64,000 bases of DNA from Acidobacteriota bacterium (GTDB taxonomy: Bacteria > Acidobacteriota > Vicinamibacteria > Vicinamibacterales > CAVVIG01). Every line of letters starts with the position of its first letter. Positions within the stretch are counted from its first letter, which is position 1. A program made the position numbers and the translations under genes. The notes beneath the pieces are model-generated. The model saw nothing but the letters and a program-made list of their open reading frames with translations, made no database searches and was not told the origin of the DNA. Location of the stretch: contig QHWB01000044.1 of NCBI GenBank assembly GCA_003222395.1, forward strand, positions 186,001-250,000. Direction: 5' to 3'. Of this stretch, positions 24,185 to 32,573 are shown piece by piece.

Positions 24185-25233
24185 TTGCCGCCGTTCTCGC
24201 GGCCATGGTCGCGCTGCAGGCGTCGAATGGAACGCTGACAGCCATCCGCGGCGTCCGTGTCGGCCATCACGCGCTCGACGAACGTCCTACCGGCTGCACC
24301 GTGATTCTCGTCGACGGCGGCGCCGTTGCGGGGGTCGCGCAGCGCGGCGCCGCTCCGGGCACGCGCGAAACGGATCTCCTGCGAGGCAGTACGCAGTCCG
24401 AAGTCAGAAGTACGAAGTCGGACGCATCCATCGACGGCGTCGATCGAATCGATGCCGTCATGTTGTCGGGCGGCAGTGCGTACGGACTCGACGCCGCGAC
24501 CGGCGTCATGCGGTGGCTCGACGAACATCGCAGCGGCCGGACGGCTTCCGCTGGCGTTCCGATCGTCGCGTCGGCGGTACTCATCGATCTGTGGGTCGGC
24601 GGCAAGCCGCGGATCCGGCCGGGCGGCGATTGCGGATATCGCGCCGCGGCGGCGGCTACTCATGCACGTGTACGCGAAGGTACGGTCGGTGCCGGTGCGG
24701 GCGCCACCGTCGGCAAATTGTCGGGTCGCGATCACGCGATGAAGGGTGGGATTGGGAGCGCCGCGATCGTGCTGCCGAACGGATTGCAGGTCGCCGCCAT
24801 CGTCGCCGTCAACCCGCTGGGCGACGTCATCGATCCGCAAACGGGCCGTGTGATCGCCGGCGTCAGGACGGCCGGCGGCTCGCTCGCCGACGCGCGCAAG
24901 CTGCTTCGCGCCGGCGCAACGATGGCGCCGGCGCCGGCGGGCGGGAACACCACCATCGGCGTCGTCGCCACCAATGCGAGGCTCACGAAGGCCGACGCCA
25001 ACCGCGTCGCGCAAATGGCCGATTCCGGGTATGCGCGCGCCATCACTCCCATCCACACGCCCGCGGACGGAGACACGATCTTTTCGCTCGCCACCGGTCG
25101 CTGGATCGGCGAAGCCGACGCCGCGACGATCGGCGCGCTGGCGGCCGACGTGATCGCGCAGGCGATCGTTCGCGCCGTCACGACGGCGACGTCGGCGGCC
25201 GGCATTCCGGCGGCGCGCGATCTGAAGCGATAA
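24181..25233 (+). CDS. P1 family peptidase (S58), copy 2
   Basis: 350 residues, a tandem paralogue of the preceding gene (shared GVRVGHHALDERPTGCTVIL, NTTIGVVATNARLTKADANR). The predicted self-cleavage Ser is S193 in GGIGSAAIVLPNG. It starts at the ATG overlapping the previous TGA. Residues about 71-81 (STQSEVRSTKS) are encoded by an R-C heptamer array placed between the ETDLL and DGVDRIDAVMLSGGSAYGLD segments, where copy 1 has only a short HPLNMVDK loop. Confidence 0.9.
   Translation: MIAAVLAAMVALQASNGTLTAIRGVRVGHHALDERPTGCTVILVDGGAVAGVAQRGAAPGTRETDLLRGSTQSEVRSTKSDASIDGVDRIDAVMLSGGSAYGLDAATGVMRWLDEHRSGRTASAGVPIVASAVLIDLWVGGKPRIRPGGDCGYRAAAAATHARVREGTVGAGAGATVGKLSGRDHAMKGGIGSAAIVLPNGLQVAAIVAVNPLGDVIDPQTGRVIAGVRTAGGSLADARKLLRAGATMAPAPAGGNTTIGVVATNARLTKADANRVAQMADSGYARAITPIHTPADGDTIFSLATGRWIGEADAATIGALAADVIAQAIVRAVTTATSAAGIPAARDLKR
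24391..24423. repeat. R-C array inside P1 peptidase copy 2
   Basis: ACGCAGTCCGAAGTCAGAAG followed by TACGAAGTCGGAC consists of GAAGTCN-type heptamers as in R-C. The comparison with the tandem paralogue, which lacks it, shows it to be an insertion in a surface loop. Confidence 0.88.
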
Positions 25234-25246
25234 GCTGCCAACCCAC

Positions 25247-26656
25247 GTGAATCTCCACCTCGTCGTTCTCACGGTGTACTCGCTCGCGTTGATGGGGATC
25301 GGTTTGTACATCGGGCGCCGCGTGCGCGGAGCGGGCGACTTCTTCGTCGCGGGCCGGACGCTCGGTCCCGGGCTCATCTTCTCGACGATGCTCGCGGCGA
25401 ATATCGGCGGCGGATCGACCGTCGGCGCCACCGCAGTCGGCTACAGCGGCGGCATCGCCGCCTGGTGGTGGGTCGGATCGGCGGCGATCGGGTCGATCGC
25501 GCTCGCGTTGTGGGTCGGCCCGGCGATGCGGCGGCTCGCGGCGGCGCACGATCTGCGAACGGTCGGCGACTACCTCGAGTTCCGCTACAACGCCACGGTG
25601 CGTGGGTTGATTTCGGCGCTGTTGTGGGTTGGATCGATCTTCATCCTCGCCGGTCAGCTCGTCGCGATCGGATCCATTCTCGAGACGGTCGCATCCATTC
25701 GCGCGGCGGTCGGATGCGCGATCGGCGGCGGCGTCATCATGGTGTATTTCGCGGCGGGCGGCCTGCTGACCTCGGCGCGCGTCAACGTCGTGCAGCTGGC
25801 GGTGAAGCTCGGCGGATTCGCCGTCGCGTTGCCGCTGGCGCTGTCGGCGATCGGCGGATGGGCGGGGGTGACGCAGGTTCGCGCGGGCGATCCCGCGTAC
25901 TGGTCTTTCTGGCGCGCCGGTCCGCCGGGCATCGCGTACCTCGCGATGCAGACGCCCTCATTCATCATTTCGCCGGGCCTGCTGCAGAAGGCGTTCGGCG
26001 CGCGCGACGACCGTGCGGTCCGCCTCGGCGTCGGCCTGAACGCGCTCGGATTGTTTCTGTACGCGATCGTGCCGGCGCTGCTCGGCATCGTCGCGCGCGG
26101 AAAGTTTCCCGAGCTGCCGTCGACGAACAACGCGCTGCCGATGATCCTCATCCACGTGCTGCCGCCGGCGGTCGGCGCGATCGGCCTCGCCGCCGTGTTT
26201 TCAGCCGAAATCAGCGCGTCCGATGCGGTGCTGTTCATGCTCACGACGTCGCTGTCGCAGGACTTGTACAAGCGCTTCGTCAACCGCGCCGCGACCGAGG
26301 CGCAGGTGCTGATCGTGGCGCGCTGGACGACGGTCGTGGCGGCGACGTTCGGCGTCGCGCTCGCGATCGCGCTGGGAAGCGTCGTGGATGCGCTGACGAT
26401 CTTCTACACGCTGCTGAGCGTCAGCCTGTTCGTGCCGATCCTGGCGGGACTGTTCGTGCCGCGCACCGGCAGCGCCGCGGCGCTCGCGTCGATTGCGGCC
26501 GGAGTCGGTGCGATGCTGATCGTGCAATTCGCCACGGGTGGCAGAGGATGGGGTATCGTCACGCCGGCGCTCGGCGGGTTGATTGCCGCGATCGCGGCGT
26601 GGGTCATCGCGTTGACAGCGGGCAGCGGGGTGGGACGGCCGCATGGACTCGTGTAG
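25247..26656 (+). CDS. Sodium:solute symporter (SSS family)
   Basis: 469 residues, about 13 membrane spans. FFVAGRTLGPGLIFSTMLAA and NIGGGSTVGATAVGY match the SSS helix 1 region, ISASDAVLFMLTTSLSQDLY the helix 8 sodium-site region with conserved Ser/Asp. The cargo is unknown; lying 13 nt after two peptidase genes it may import amino acids or peptide products. Start GTG 25247. Its TAG stop is the first part of repeat R-F (GTAGCGCGAGG). Confidence 0.9.
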   Translation: MNLHLVVLTVYSLALMGIGLYIGRRVRGAGDFFVAGRTLGPGLIFSTMLAANIGGGSTVGATAVGYSGGIAAWWWVGSAAIGSIALALWVGPAMRRLAAAHDLRTVGDYLEFRYNATVRGLISALLWVGSIFILAGQLVAIGSILETVASIRAAVGCAIGGGVIMVYFAAGGLLTSARVNVVQLAVKLGGFAVALPLALSAIGGWAGVTQVRAGDPAYWSFWRAGPPGIAYLAMQTPSFIISPGLLQKAFGARDDRAVRLGVGLNALGLFLYAIVPALLGIVARGKFPELPSTNNALPMILIHVLPPAVGAIGLAAVFSAEISASDAVLFMLTTSLSQDLYKRFVNRAATEAQVLIVARWTTVVAATFGVALAIALGSVVDALTIFYTLLSVSLFVPILAGLFVPRTGSAAALASIAAGVGAMLIVQFATGGRGWGIVTPALGGLIAAIAAWVIALTAGSGVGRPHGLV

Positions 26657-26756
26657 CGCGAGGCCTTCAGCCGAGCGTCGTGCGGCAAGCTCGCCTGAAA
26701 GGGCACGCTCGCCCATCTAAAGGCACGCTCGCCTAAAAAGGCTCGCGCTACGCGCT
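26654..26756. repeat. R-F copy 3, partly multiplied
   Basis: TAGCGCGAGGCCTTCAGCCG starts on the symporter stop codon and the block ends with AAAAGGCTCGCGCTACGCG, the complement. Between them GCTCGCCTGAAAGGGCACGC, CTCGCCCATCTAAAGGCACG and CTCGCCTAAAAAGG are three drifting copies of the inner part. Confidence 0.9.
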
Positions 26757-26776
26757 GCGGTGTTCATCGGAGATGA

Positions 26777-27559
26777 ATGGCGGAAAACCTGTTCACGCTT
26801 GAAGGCAAGACCGCCGCAATCGTCGGCGGCGGATCGGGCATCGGCGAAGCGGTGGCGCGCGGCGCCGCGGCGCACGGCGCGCGCGTCGTCGTGCTCGACG
26901 TGAGAGAGGCCGAAGCCGGCCGCGTCGCCGATCAGATTGGCCGCGGCGCGAGCTCGGCGGCGCTCGACATCCGCGATAGCACGGCGGTGAACGCGGCGTT
27001 CGATGACATCGCGAGCCAGCACAGGACGCTCGACATCGTCGTCTGCACGCCGAGCATCAACGTGCGGAAGCCAATCCTGCAATACACGCCCGGCGAATTC
27101 GAGCGCGTCGTCGATCTGAATCTGAAGGGGAGCTTCAACGTGCTGCAGGCGGCGGGCCGTGTCATGACGGCGCAGCGCAGCGGCAGCATCGTCATCTTCT
27201 CGTCGATCCGGTCGCAGGTGGTGGAGCCTGGTCAATCGGTCTACGCCATGACGAAAGCCGGCATCGTCCAGCTCGTACGGACGGCCGCTGCGGAATTCGG
27301 TCCGGCGGGCGTGCGCGTCAACGCGATCGGGCCGGGCGTCGTCGAAACGCCGCTGACCGCGCCGATCAAGGCGCACGCGGCGTGGTACGAGGCGTACGCG
27401 CACAAGAGCGCGTTGAGGCGGTGGGCGCGCGCTGACGAGATGGTCGGGCCGACGCTGTTTCTCGTGTCGGACGCCGCGAGCTACGTGACCGGCACGATTC
27501 TGTTCGCGGACGGCGGATGGACGGCGATCGACGGCCGCTTCACGCCGCCGGGGATGTGA
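26777..27559 (+). CDS. SDR family NAD(P)-dependent oxidoreductase
   Basis: 260 residues of classical SDR architecture: AAIVGGGSGIGEAVARG (cofactor loop, 14-30), a DVRE segment after strand 2 (D41), the serine in VIFSSIRS, and Y156/K160 in SVYAMTK. The end FADGGWTAIDG is typical. Acidic D41 favours NAD. It lies 5 nt before the tartrate-dehydrogenase-like gene, suggesting a hydroxy-acid or sugar-acid pathway; the substrate is not defined. Confidence 0.9.
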   Translation: MAENLFTLEGKTAAIVGGGSGIGEAVARGAAAHGARVVVLDVREAEAGRVADQIGRGASSAALDIRDSTAVNAAFDDIASQHRTLDIVVCTPSINVRKPILQYTPGEFERVVDLNLKGSFNVLQAAGRVMTAQRSGSIVIFSSIRSQVVEPGQSVYAMTKAGIVQLVRTAAAEFGPAGVRVNAIGPGVVETPLTAPIKAHAAWYEAYAHKSALRRWARADEMVGPTLFLVSDAASYVTGTILFADGGWTAIDGRFTPPGM

Positions 27560-27564
27560 GCATC

Positions 27565-28614
27565 ATGCACAAGATCGCGGTAATTGCGGGCGACGGCATC
27601 GGGAAGGAAGTGATTCCGGCGGGGATGGCGGTGCTCGAAGCGGCGGCGAAGGGCCGAAACGCCGCGCTGACGTTCACCGAGCTGCCGTGGGGATGCGAGT
27701 ACTACCTGAAGCAGCACCGGATGCTGGACGAGGACGGCTTCGAGCGGCTCGCGGGCTTCGACGCGATTTATCTCGGCGCGCTCGGATTTCCGGGAGTGCC
27801 CGATGGAGTTTCGGCCGGATTGATTCTCGCGATCCGTCAGCGCTTCGACCAGTACGTCAACCTCCGGCCGATGCGGCTGCTGCCGGGTCTCACGTCGCCG
27901 CTCGCGAACCGTGGCGCGGCGGACATCGACATGGTGTGCGTGCGCGAGAACTCGGAGGGCGAATACTCCGGCGTCGGCGGGCGCATTCACGTCGGCACGG
28001 CGCGCGAGGTGGCGCAGCAGGTCGGCGTCTTCACGCGCCACGGCATCGAGCGCATCGTCCGCTACGCGTTCGAGCTCGCTTCGACGCGGCCGCGAAAGAT
28101 GCTGGCGAGCGCGACGAAGTCGAACGCGCTCACGCACTCGATGGTGTTGTGGGACGAGGTCGCCGAAGGCGTGCGACGCGACTTCCCGTCGATCGACTAC
28201 CGCAAGTACCACGTCGACGCGCTTGCCGCGAGAATGATCACGCATCCGCGGACGCTCGACGTGCTCGTAACGTCGAATCTCTTCGGCGACATCCTCACGG
28301 ACATCGGTTCCGCGATTTCAGGGAGCCTTGGCATCGCGCCGGGCGCGAACATCAACCCGACGCGCAAATTCCCGTCGATGTTCGAGCCAATCCACGGATC
28401 GGCGCCCGACATCGCGGGGAAGGGAATCGCCAACCCGATCGGCGCCATCTGGGCCGGCGCGCTGATGCTCGATCATCTCGGGCACCGCGACGTCCACGAT
28501 CGCGTCATCAGCGCCATCGAACGCGTCGTCGCCGGCGGCACGATCCGGACGCCGGATCTCGGAGGGACCGCGACGACCAAGCAGATGGCAGACGCCATTG
28601 TTCAAGAAGTCTGA
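27565..28614 (+). CDS. Tartrate dehydrogenase-like beta-decarboxylating dehydrogenase (IDH/IPMDH family)
   Basis: 349 residues. GDGIGKEVIPAGM at the N-terminus, the substrate/metal region RQRFDQYVNLRPMRLLPG, CVRENSEGEYSGVGG and the C-terminal FGDILTDIGSAISGSLGIAP and EPIHGSAPDIAGKG are diagnostic of the isocitrate/isopropylmalate dehydrogenase family, and YVNLRPMRLLPG with the SEGEYSG loop places it with tartrate dehydrogenase/decarboxylase (TtuC, YeaU). No leu genes are nearby. The stop codon abuts heptamer array R-D. Confidence 0.88.
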   Translation: MHKIAVIAGDGIGKEVIPAGMAVLEAAAKGRNAALTFTELPWGCEYYLKQHRMLDEDGFERLAGFDAIYLGALGFPGVPDGVSAGLILAIRQRFDQYVNLRPMRLLPGLTSPLANRGAADIDMVCVRENSEGEYSGVGGRIHVGTAREVAQQVGVFTRHGIERIVRYAFELASTRPRKMLASATKSNALTHSMVLWDEVAEGVRRDFPSIDYRKYHVDALAARMITHPRTLDVLVTSNLFGDILTDIGSAISGSLGIAPGANINPTRKFPSMFEPIHGSAPDIAGKGIANPIGAIWAGALMLDHLGHRDVHDRVISAIERVVAGGTIRTPDLGGTATTKQMADAIVQEV

Positions 28615-28655
28615 CAGGGCAGAGGGCAGAGGGCAGAGGGCAAAGGGCAGAGGGC
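28615..28655 (+). repeat. R-D left array (GGGCAGA heptamers)
   Basis: Five contiguous heptamers, GGGCAGA three times, GGGCAAA, GGGCAGA, plus a partial one (28617-28655), beginning 2 nt after the stop of the tartrate-dehydrogenase-like gene and ending 5 nt before the stop codon of the four-helix-bundle gene. Confidence 0.95.
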
Positions 28656-28660
28656 GACTT

Positions 28661-29122
28661 CTATAGGCCGTTGCCTCGATTCGGTGACGATTTGGCTGTC
28701 CGAATGGCCGCCCGAATCATTGCCAGAAGCTGATTGGCCTCGCTGACTTCCCACATCAGTTCGGACGTCGTGGCATACCCGTTCTTGATAATGAGCCGCA
28801 GCCAGTACGTCGTTTCACGCGCCTCCTTGCGTGAAATGCTCATCTTCGCGATGTAGTCCGGTTTGGTCTGCCCTTCCTGGGCTTCTTCCGCATTTGAGCC
28901 GATCGACGTTCCGCATTCCATCAGCTGGCGGCCGACGAGACGCGCCGAAGAACCGCGTTGGTCCAGTCGATCGCACAACTTCAGAATACGCGATGCGAAC
29001 TCAAACGCTCTTTCACAGATGATCGAGTCAGACATGCCAATGAGCACGTTCAACAGTTGCGCCGTCGACATGGCGCGTGTTTTTCCGAACATTTCAGCCG
29101 GCACCTGTCTGACGCGTGGCAA
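28661..29122 (-). CDS. Four-helix-bundle protein (23S rRNA intervening-sequence protein / Avd-like)
   Basis: 153 residues from ATG 29122; ATGs at 29092, 29071 and 29035 are also possible, since the family usually has about 115-130 residues. Conserved features: ICERAFEFASRILKLCDRL, LVGRQLMECGTSIGSNAEEA and IAKMSISRKEARETTYWLRL, ending in a helix ANQLLAMIRAAIRTAK. Homologues are encoded in 23S rRNA intervening sequences and, as Avd, in diversity-generating retroelements, and bind nucleic acid. Here the gene stands free between two heptamer arrays in opposite orientation. Confidence 0.9.
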   Translation of the reverse strand: MPRVRQVPAEMFGKTRAMSTAQLLNVLIGMSDSIICERAFEFASRILKLCDRLDQRGSSARLVGRQLMECGTSIGSNAEEAQEGQTKPDYIAKMSISRKEARETTYWLRLIIKNGYATTSELMWEVSEANQLLAMIRAAIRTAKSSPNRGNGL

Positions 29123-29160
29123 TTACTTCACGCACGTAAACGCGTCGCACTGCAATTCGT

Positions 29161-29297
29161 GCCCTGCGCCCTGCGCCCGCGCCCTGCGCCCTGCGCCCTG
29201 CGCCCTGCGCCCTGCGCCCTGCGCCCTGTGCCCTGTGCCCTGTGCCCTTGCCCTGTGCCCTGTGCCCTTTGCCCTTTGCCCTTTGCCCTTTGCCCTA
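29161..29297 (-). repeat. R-D right array (GCCCTGC to GCCCTTT heptamers), inverted relative to the left array
   Basis: About 19 tandem units. Reading rightwards they change stepwise: about seven GCCCTGC, then GCCCTGT units, then GCCCTTT units, ending at GCCCTAC. On the minus strand this is GGGCAAA, GGGCACA, GGGCGCA, the same core as the left array. It ends 2 nt before the stop codon of the TonB-dependent receptor. Confidence 0.95.
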
Positions 29298-29298
29298 C

Positions 29299-32200
29299 TC
29301 AGAACACGTATCTGACCCCCAACTGAACCACGCGTCCGTCGCCGGCCGTCGTGATCCGGCCGAAGTTCGCCGTCCCGATCTGATTCCCCGGTTGACTGAA
29401 TCGCACCTGGTTGAACAGGTTGAACATCTCGAGCCGCAGCTGCAGCCGCTGGCCGCTCATGACGTCGACGTTCTTGAACAGCGACAGGTCGGTCGACGCG
29501 AACCCCGGTCCGCGCACGGGGTTTCGCGGCTCGGTGCCTGGCCCCGATCCCGTCGTCGCGATCGGCCGCCGAGCGAAGCAGGACGTGTCGAACCACTGAT
29601 CGGCCGTGCGCGGCGCGTTCGCGTCCGGATCGCACGTCATGTTCGGGCGATTCGTCATGTAGCGGATGTCGGTGAGCGGATCGAACACGACGAACGGAAA
29701 TCCGGTCTGCGCCTGCACGATGCCGTTCAGCTGCCAGCCGCCGAGCAGCGCGTGCAGCGCGCGGTTCGAGCCGTCCGGCGCCGGCAGCTCGGCGCCGAAG
29801 CTGACGACGAAGCGGTGGCGCGCGTCGAAGAGCGCCGGTCCCCATTCGTACGCGAGCGACCGATCGAAGCTCGCCTGATCGCCGATCGTGACCGGCAGCG
29901 CCGGGCGCTGATCGCCGCCGATGTTCAGGCCCGAGACGTGATCCATCGACTTGCTCAGCGTGTACGACGCGAGGAAATTGATCCCGTGCGTCGGCCGCAT
30001 GCGGATGCTCGCCTGCAGCGCGTTGTACTCCGACTCGGCGACCGAGAACGTCGGCCGCACCAGCGAGAACGCCGGGAACAATCGGGCGCCCGGCGCGGTC
30101 TGACCCGGCGTGAACAGACCGGGATTCACCTCCATGAAGATCGGCAGATGGCGTCCGAGCGATCCGACGTAGCCGACCTCGGCAGCCATCGACGAACCGA
30201 TCTGATGCTGGACGGTCGCGTTGTAGTGATACGCGTACGGCGTCTGGAAATCGTTGGCCCAGCCGATCACGATGAGGCCTGGCGGAAAATCGGCCGCGGC
30301 GCCGGTCGCGGTATTCAGCGGGCTCTGCAAGGTCATGGCAGCCGGCGCGTCGATCTGCAGGAGCGGGGTAAACGGCGGCGCCAGCACGCCGTTCTGGAAG
30401 AAGTCGCCCTGCCCGGCGAGCGTGTCGTAGAACAGTCCCCACGCCGCGCGCACCGTCGTTCGGCCGTCGCCGTTGACGTCCCACACGGCGCCGAGCCGCG
30501 GCGCGAAATTGTTCTTGTCGGTTGCGTAGGTGCCGCGCGGTACGCCTGGATCGCCGGGATAGACGAGCCCGGTCGGCGCGTTCGGGAACTTCACCGATTT
30601 CTCACCCGGATGGAACGCGTTCAGCGCGTCGTTGACGTCGACGAACGGCGGCGTCACCTCGTACCGCACGCCGTAATTCAGCGTCAACCGCGCCGACGGC
30701 CGGAACTCGTCCTGGGCGAACAGCGCGTAGCTCGGCGCGTTGCCGTCCTGCGCCTGGTTCTTCGTCGTCCGACGGAACTGGAACGGAAGGCCGAGCAGAA
30801 AATCGGCGGCGGCGTTTCCCGTGTAGTTTCCTGAAAACGTGTAGTCGCCGTTCGGCCGGTTGATGAACGCGATCACCATGTGCTGCCGCTGGACGTCGCC
30901 GCCGAACTTCAACTGGTGACGCCCCTTGATCCACGTGAAGTCGTCGCTGACCTCGTACACCTGATTGAGGCGGTTGACGAACGGCTGCTGCGGATCGCCG
31001 AGGTTGAAGAACCCGGTGACGCCGATGAACGCCAGCCCCTGCGCCGCCGCGTTGGTATTCGGCACGTTGATCCCGTAGTCCTGATTGCGCAGGCCGCTCG
31101 TCACCGCCGGATTCGCCGCGATGCGGTTCGACGCGAAGCGCGCCACGTTGATCGCGTCGTTGCCCAACACGTGCGTGTCCGACAGCATGAAATCCTGCAG
31201 CGTCGCCTTCGATTCCTGCGCCGTCGGCGTGATGGTGACGCCGTTCGGCGGCGGTTGGACGCGATCGGTTGTCGTGCGGAGATAGCGCACCAGCAGCGAG
31301 TTGGCGCGCGAGATCTGGTGGTCGCCGCGGAGGCCGGCCGAGTCGCGATCGTCGGTCGTCGTCGGCGACACGACGTAGCGGGTCGCGCCGCTGTTCGCGG
31401 CCGGCACGAAGTCGTTGATCAACTTGAGCGCCGACGGATCGAGGCGGCTGGGCGGAATGACGTTGCCGGCGAACGGCTGACCGGTGAGCGGATCGCGGAT
31501 CGCCGCGCCGCCCGAGAAATCGCCGCGCCGCTGCGCATCCGACAGCACGACGATGTTCGCCGTATTGCCCTGCTGATTGCGGTAGCCCTCGTAGTACCCG
31601 AACAGGAACAACTTGTTCTTTTGAAGCGGACCGCCGGCCGCGCCGCCGAACTGATTCTGTTTCAACGCGGGCTTCGGCTGGCTCGACGGCGCGAAGACGT
31701 TCCGCGCCTGCAGCGCATCGTCGCGGTTGAACTCCCACGCCGACCCGTGCAGCTGGTTGCTTCCCGATTTCGTGACGACGTTGACGACGGCGCCGGCGTT
31801 GCGGCCGAACTCGGCGGTGTACGAGTGCGTTTCGATCTTGAATTCCTGGATGGCGTCTGGCGGCGGACGCAGCACGAACCCGGTGTTGAACGTGTCGTTG
31901 TTGGTCGTGCCGTCGAGCAGGAAGCTGTTGGACTGGTTGCGCATGCCGTTGACGCTGTAGCTCGCCGTGGCCGCGCCGAATCCGCCCGGCGTCGCATCGC
32001 CGGTTTGACCGCCGAGACCTGCAGGCGGCGCGACCACGCCCGGAATGAGTGTGCCGAGCTGCGCGAAGTTCCGACCGTTGAGCGGCAGCTCGACCACTTT
32101 TTGCTGATCGATCGTGATGCCGAGCGTGGCGTGCGCCGTCTCGACGAGCGGCGTCTGCCCCGACACCGTGACGCTCTCCTGGAGTCCCCCGACCGGCATC

Positions 32201-32511
32201 TTCACGTCGACACGCGACGTGTCGCCGACCGACACCGGGATGTTCGGGCGCACGACCGGCTTGAATCCGCCGAGCATCGCCTTCACCGTATAGCTGCCCG
32301 GCTGCACCTGCGGGATGGAATAGAAGCCGTCGGCGCCGGAGACCGCCGATCGCGCCTGCCCCGTCGCCGCATTGGTGACGTCGATCGTCACGCCGGGCAC
32401 GACGGCGCCGCTCTCGTCGGTGACGACGCCCGCGATTGCGCCGGTTGCCTGCGCGGCGGCGAACGATGCCGCGAGAAGAGTGCAGAGAAGCAGCAACGCG
32501 CGTTGGATCAT
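29299..32511 (-). CDS. TonB-dependent receptor with carboxypeptidase-regulatory-like N-terminal domain (Oar-like)
   Basis: 1,070 residues from the ATG at 32511, which has AGGA upstream and opens with a signal peptide (MIQRALLLLCTLLAASFAAA). Next come the Ig-like regulatory domain (GAIAGVVTDESGAVVPGVTI), a plug domain (ELPLNGRNFAQLGTLIPGV, SYSVNGMRNQSNSFLLDGTT), and a 22-stranded barrel ending in the outer-membrane signature VQLGVRYVF. Such receptors import large substrates or bind surface proteins. An upstream ATG (32568) would overlap the divergent gene. The stop codon is 2 nt from array R-D. Confidence 0.95.
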   Translation of the reverse strand: MIQRALLLLCTLLAASFAAAQATGAIAGVVTDESGAVVPGVTIDVTNAATGQARSAVSGADGFYSIPQVQPGSYTVKAMLGGFKPVVRPNIPVSVGDTSRVDVKMPVGGLQESVTVSGQTPLVETAHATLGITIDQQKVVELPLNGRNFAQLGTLIPGVVAPPAGLGGQTGDATPGGFGAATASYSVNGMRNQSNSFLLDGTTNNDTFNTGFVLRPPPDAIQEFKIETHSYTAEFGRNAGAVVNVVTKSGSNQLHGSAWEFNRDDALQARNVFAPSSQPKPALKQNQFGGAAGGPLQKNKLFLFGYYEGYRNQQGNTANIVVLSDAQRRGDFSGGAAIRDPLTGQPFAGNVIPPSRLDPSALKLINDFVPAANSGATRYVVSPTTTDDRDSAGLRGDHQISRANSLLVRYLRTTTDRVQPPPNGVTITPTAQESKATLQDFMLSDTHVLGNDAINVARFASNRIAANPAVTSGLRNQDYGINVPNTNAAAQGLAFIGVTGFFNLGDPQQPFVNRLNQVYEVSDDFTWIKGRHQLKFGGDVQRQHMVIAFINRPNGDYTFSGNYTGNAAADFLLGLPFQFRRTTKNQAQDGNAPSYALFAQDEFRPSARLTLNYGVRYEVTPPFVDVNDALNAFHPGEKSVKFPNAPTGLVYPGDPGVPRGTYATDKNNFAPRLGAVWDVNGDGRTTVRAAWGLFYDTLAGQGDFFQNGVLAPPFTPLLQIDAPAAMTLQSPLNTATGAAADFPPGLIVIGWANDFQTPYAYHYNATVQHQIGSSMAAEVGYVGSLGRHLPIFMEVNPGLFTPGQTAPGARLFPAFSLVRPTFSVAESEYNALQASIRMRPTHGINFLASYTLSKSMDHVSGLNIGGDQRPALPVTIGDQASFDRSLAYEWGPALFDARHRFVVSFGAELPAPDGSNRALHALLGGWQLNGIVQAQTGFPFVVFDPLTDIRYMTNRPNMTCDPDANAPRTADQWFDTSCFARRPIATTGSGPGTEPRNPVRGPGFASTDLSLFKNVDVMSGQRLQLRLEMFNLFNQVRFSQPGNQIGTANFGRITTAGDGRVVQLGVRYVF

Positions 32512-32573
32512 GGGAGTCCTCCGTGGTCGACGAACAGGATAGAGCATAATCTTCCTTCGTCCGTTCATTGCGA

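Noticed and set aside
29161-29297. Possible CRISPR array
   Set aside because: The units are seven bases long and contiguous; there are no 30-bp spacers or cas genes.
28863-29315. Plus-strand frames translating the heptamer array into APCALRPAPCAL-type protein
   Set aside because: Low-complexity translation of the repeat with no start signal; the real gene is on the other strand.
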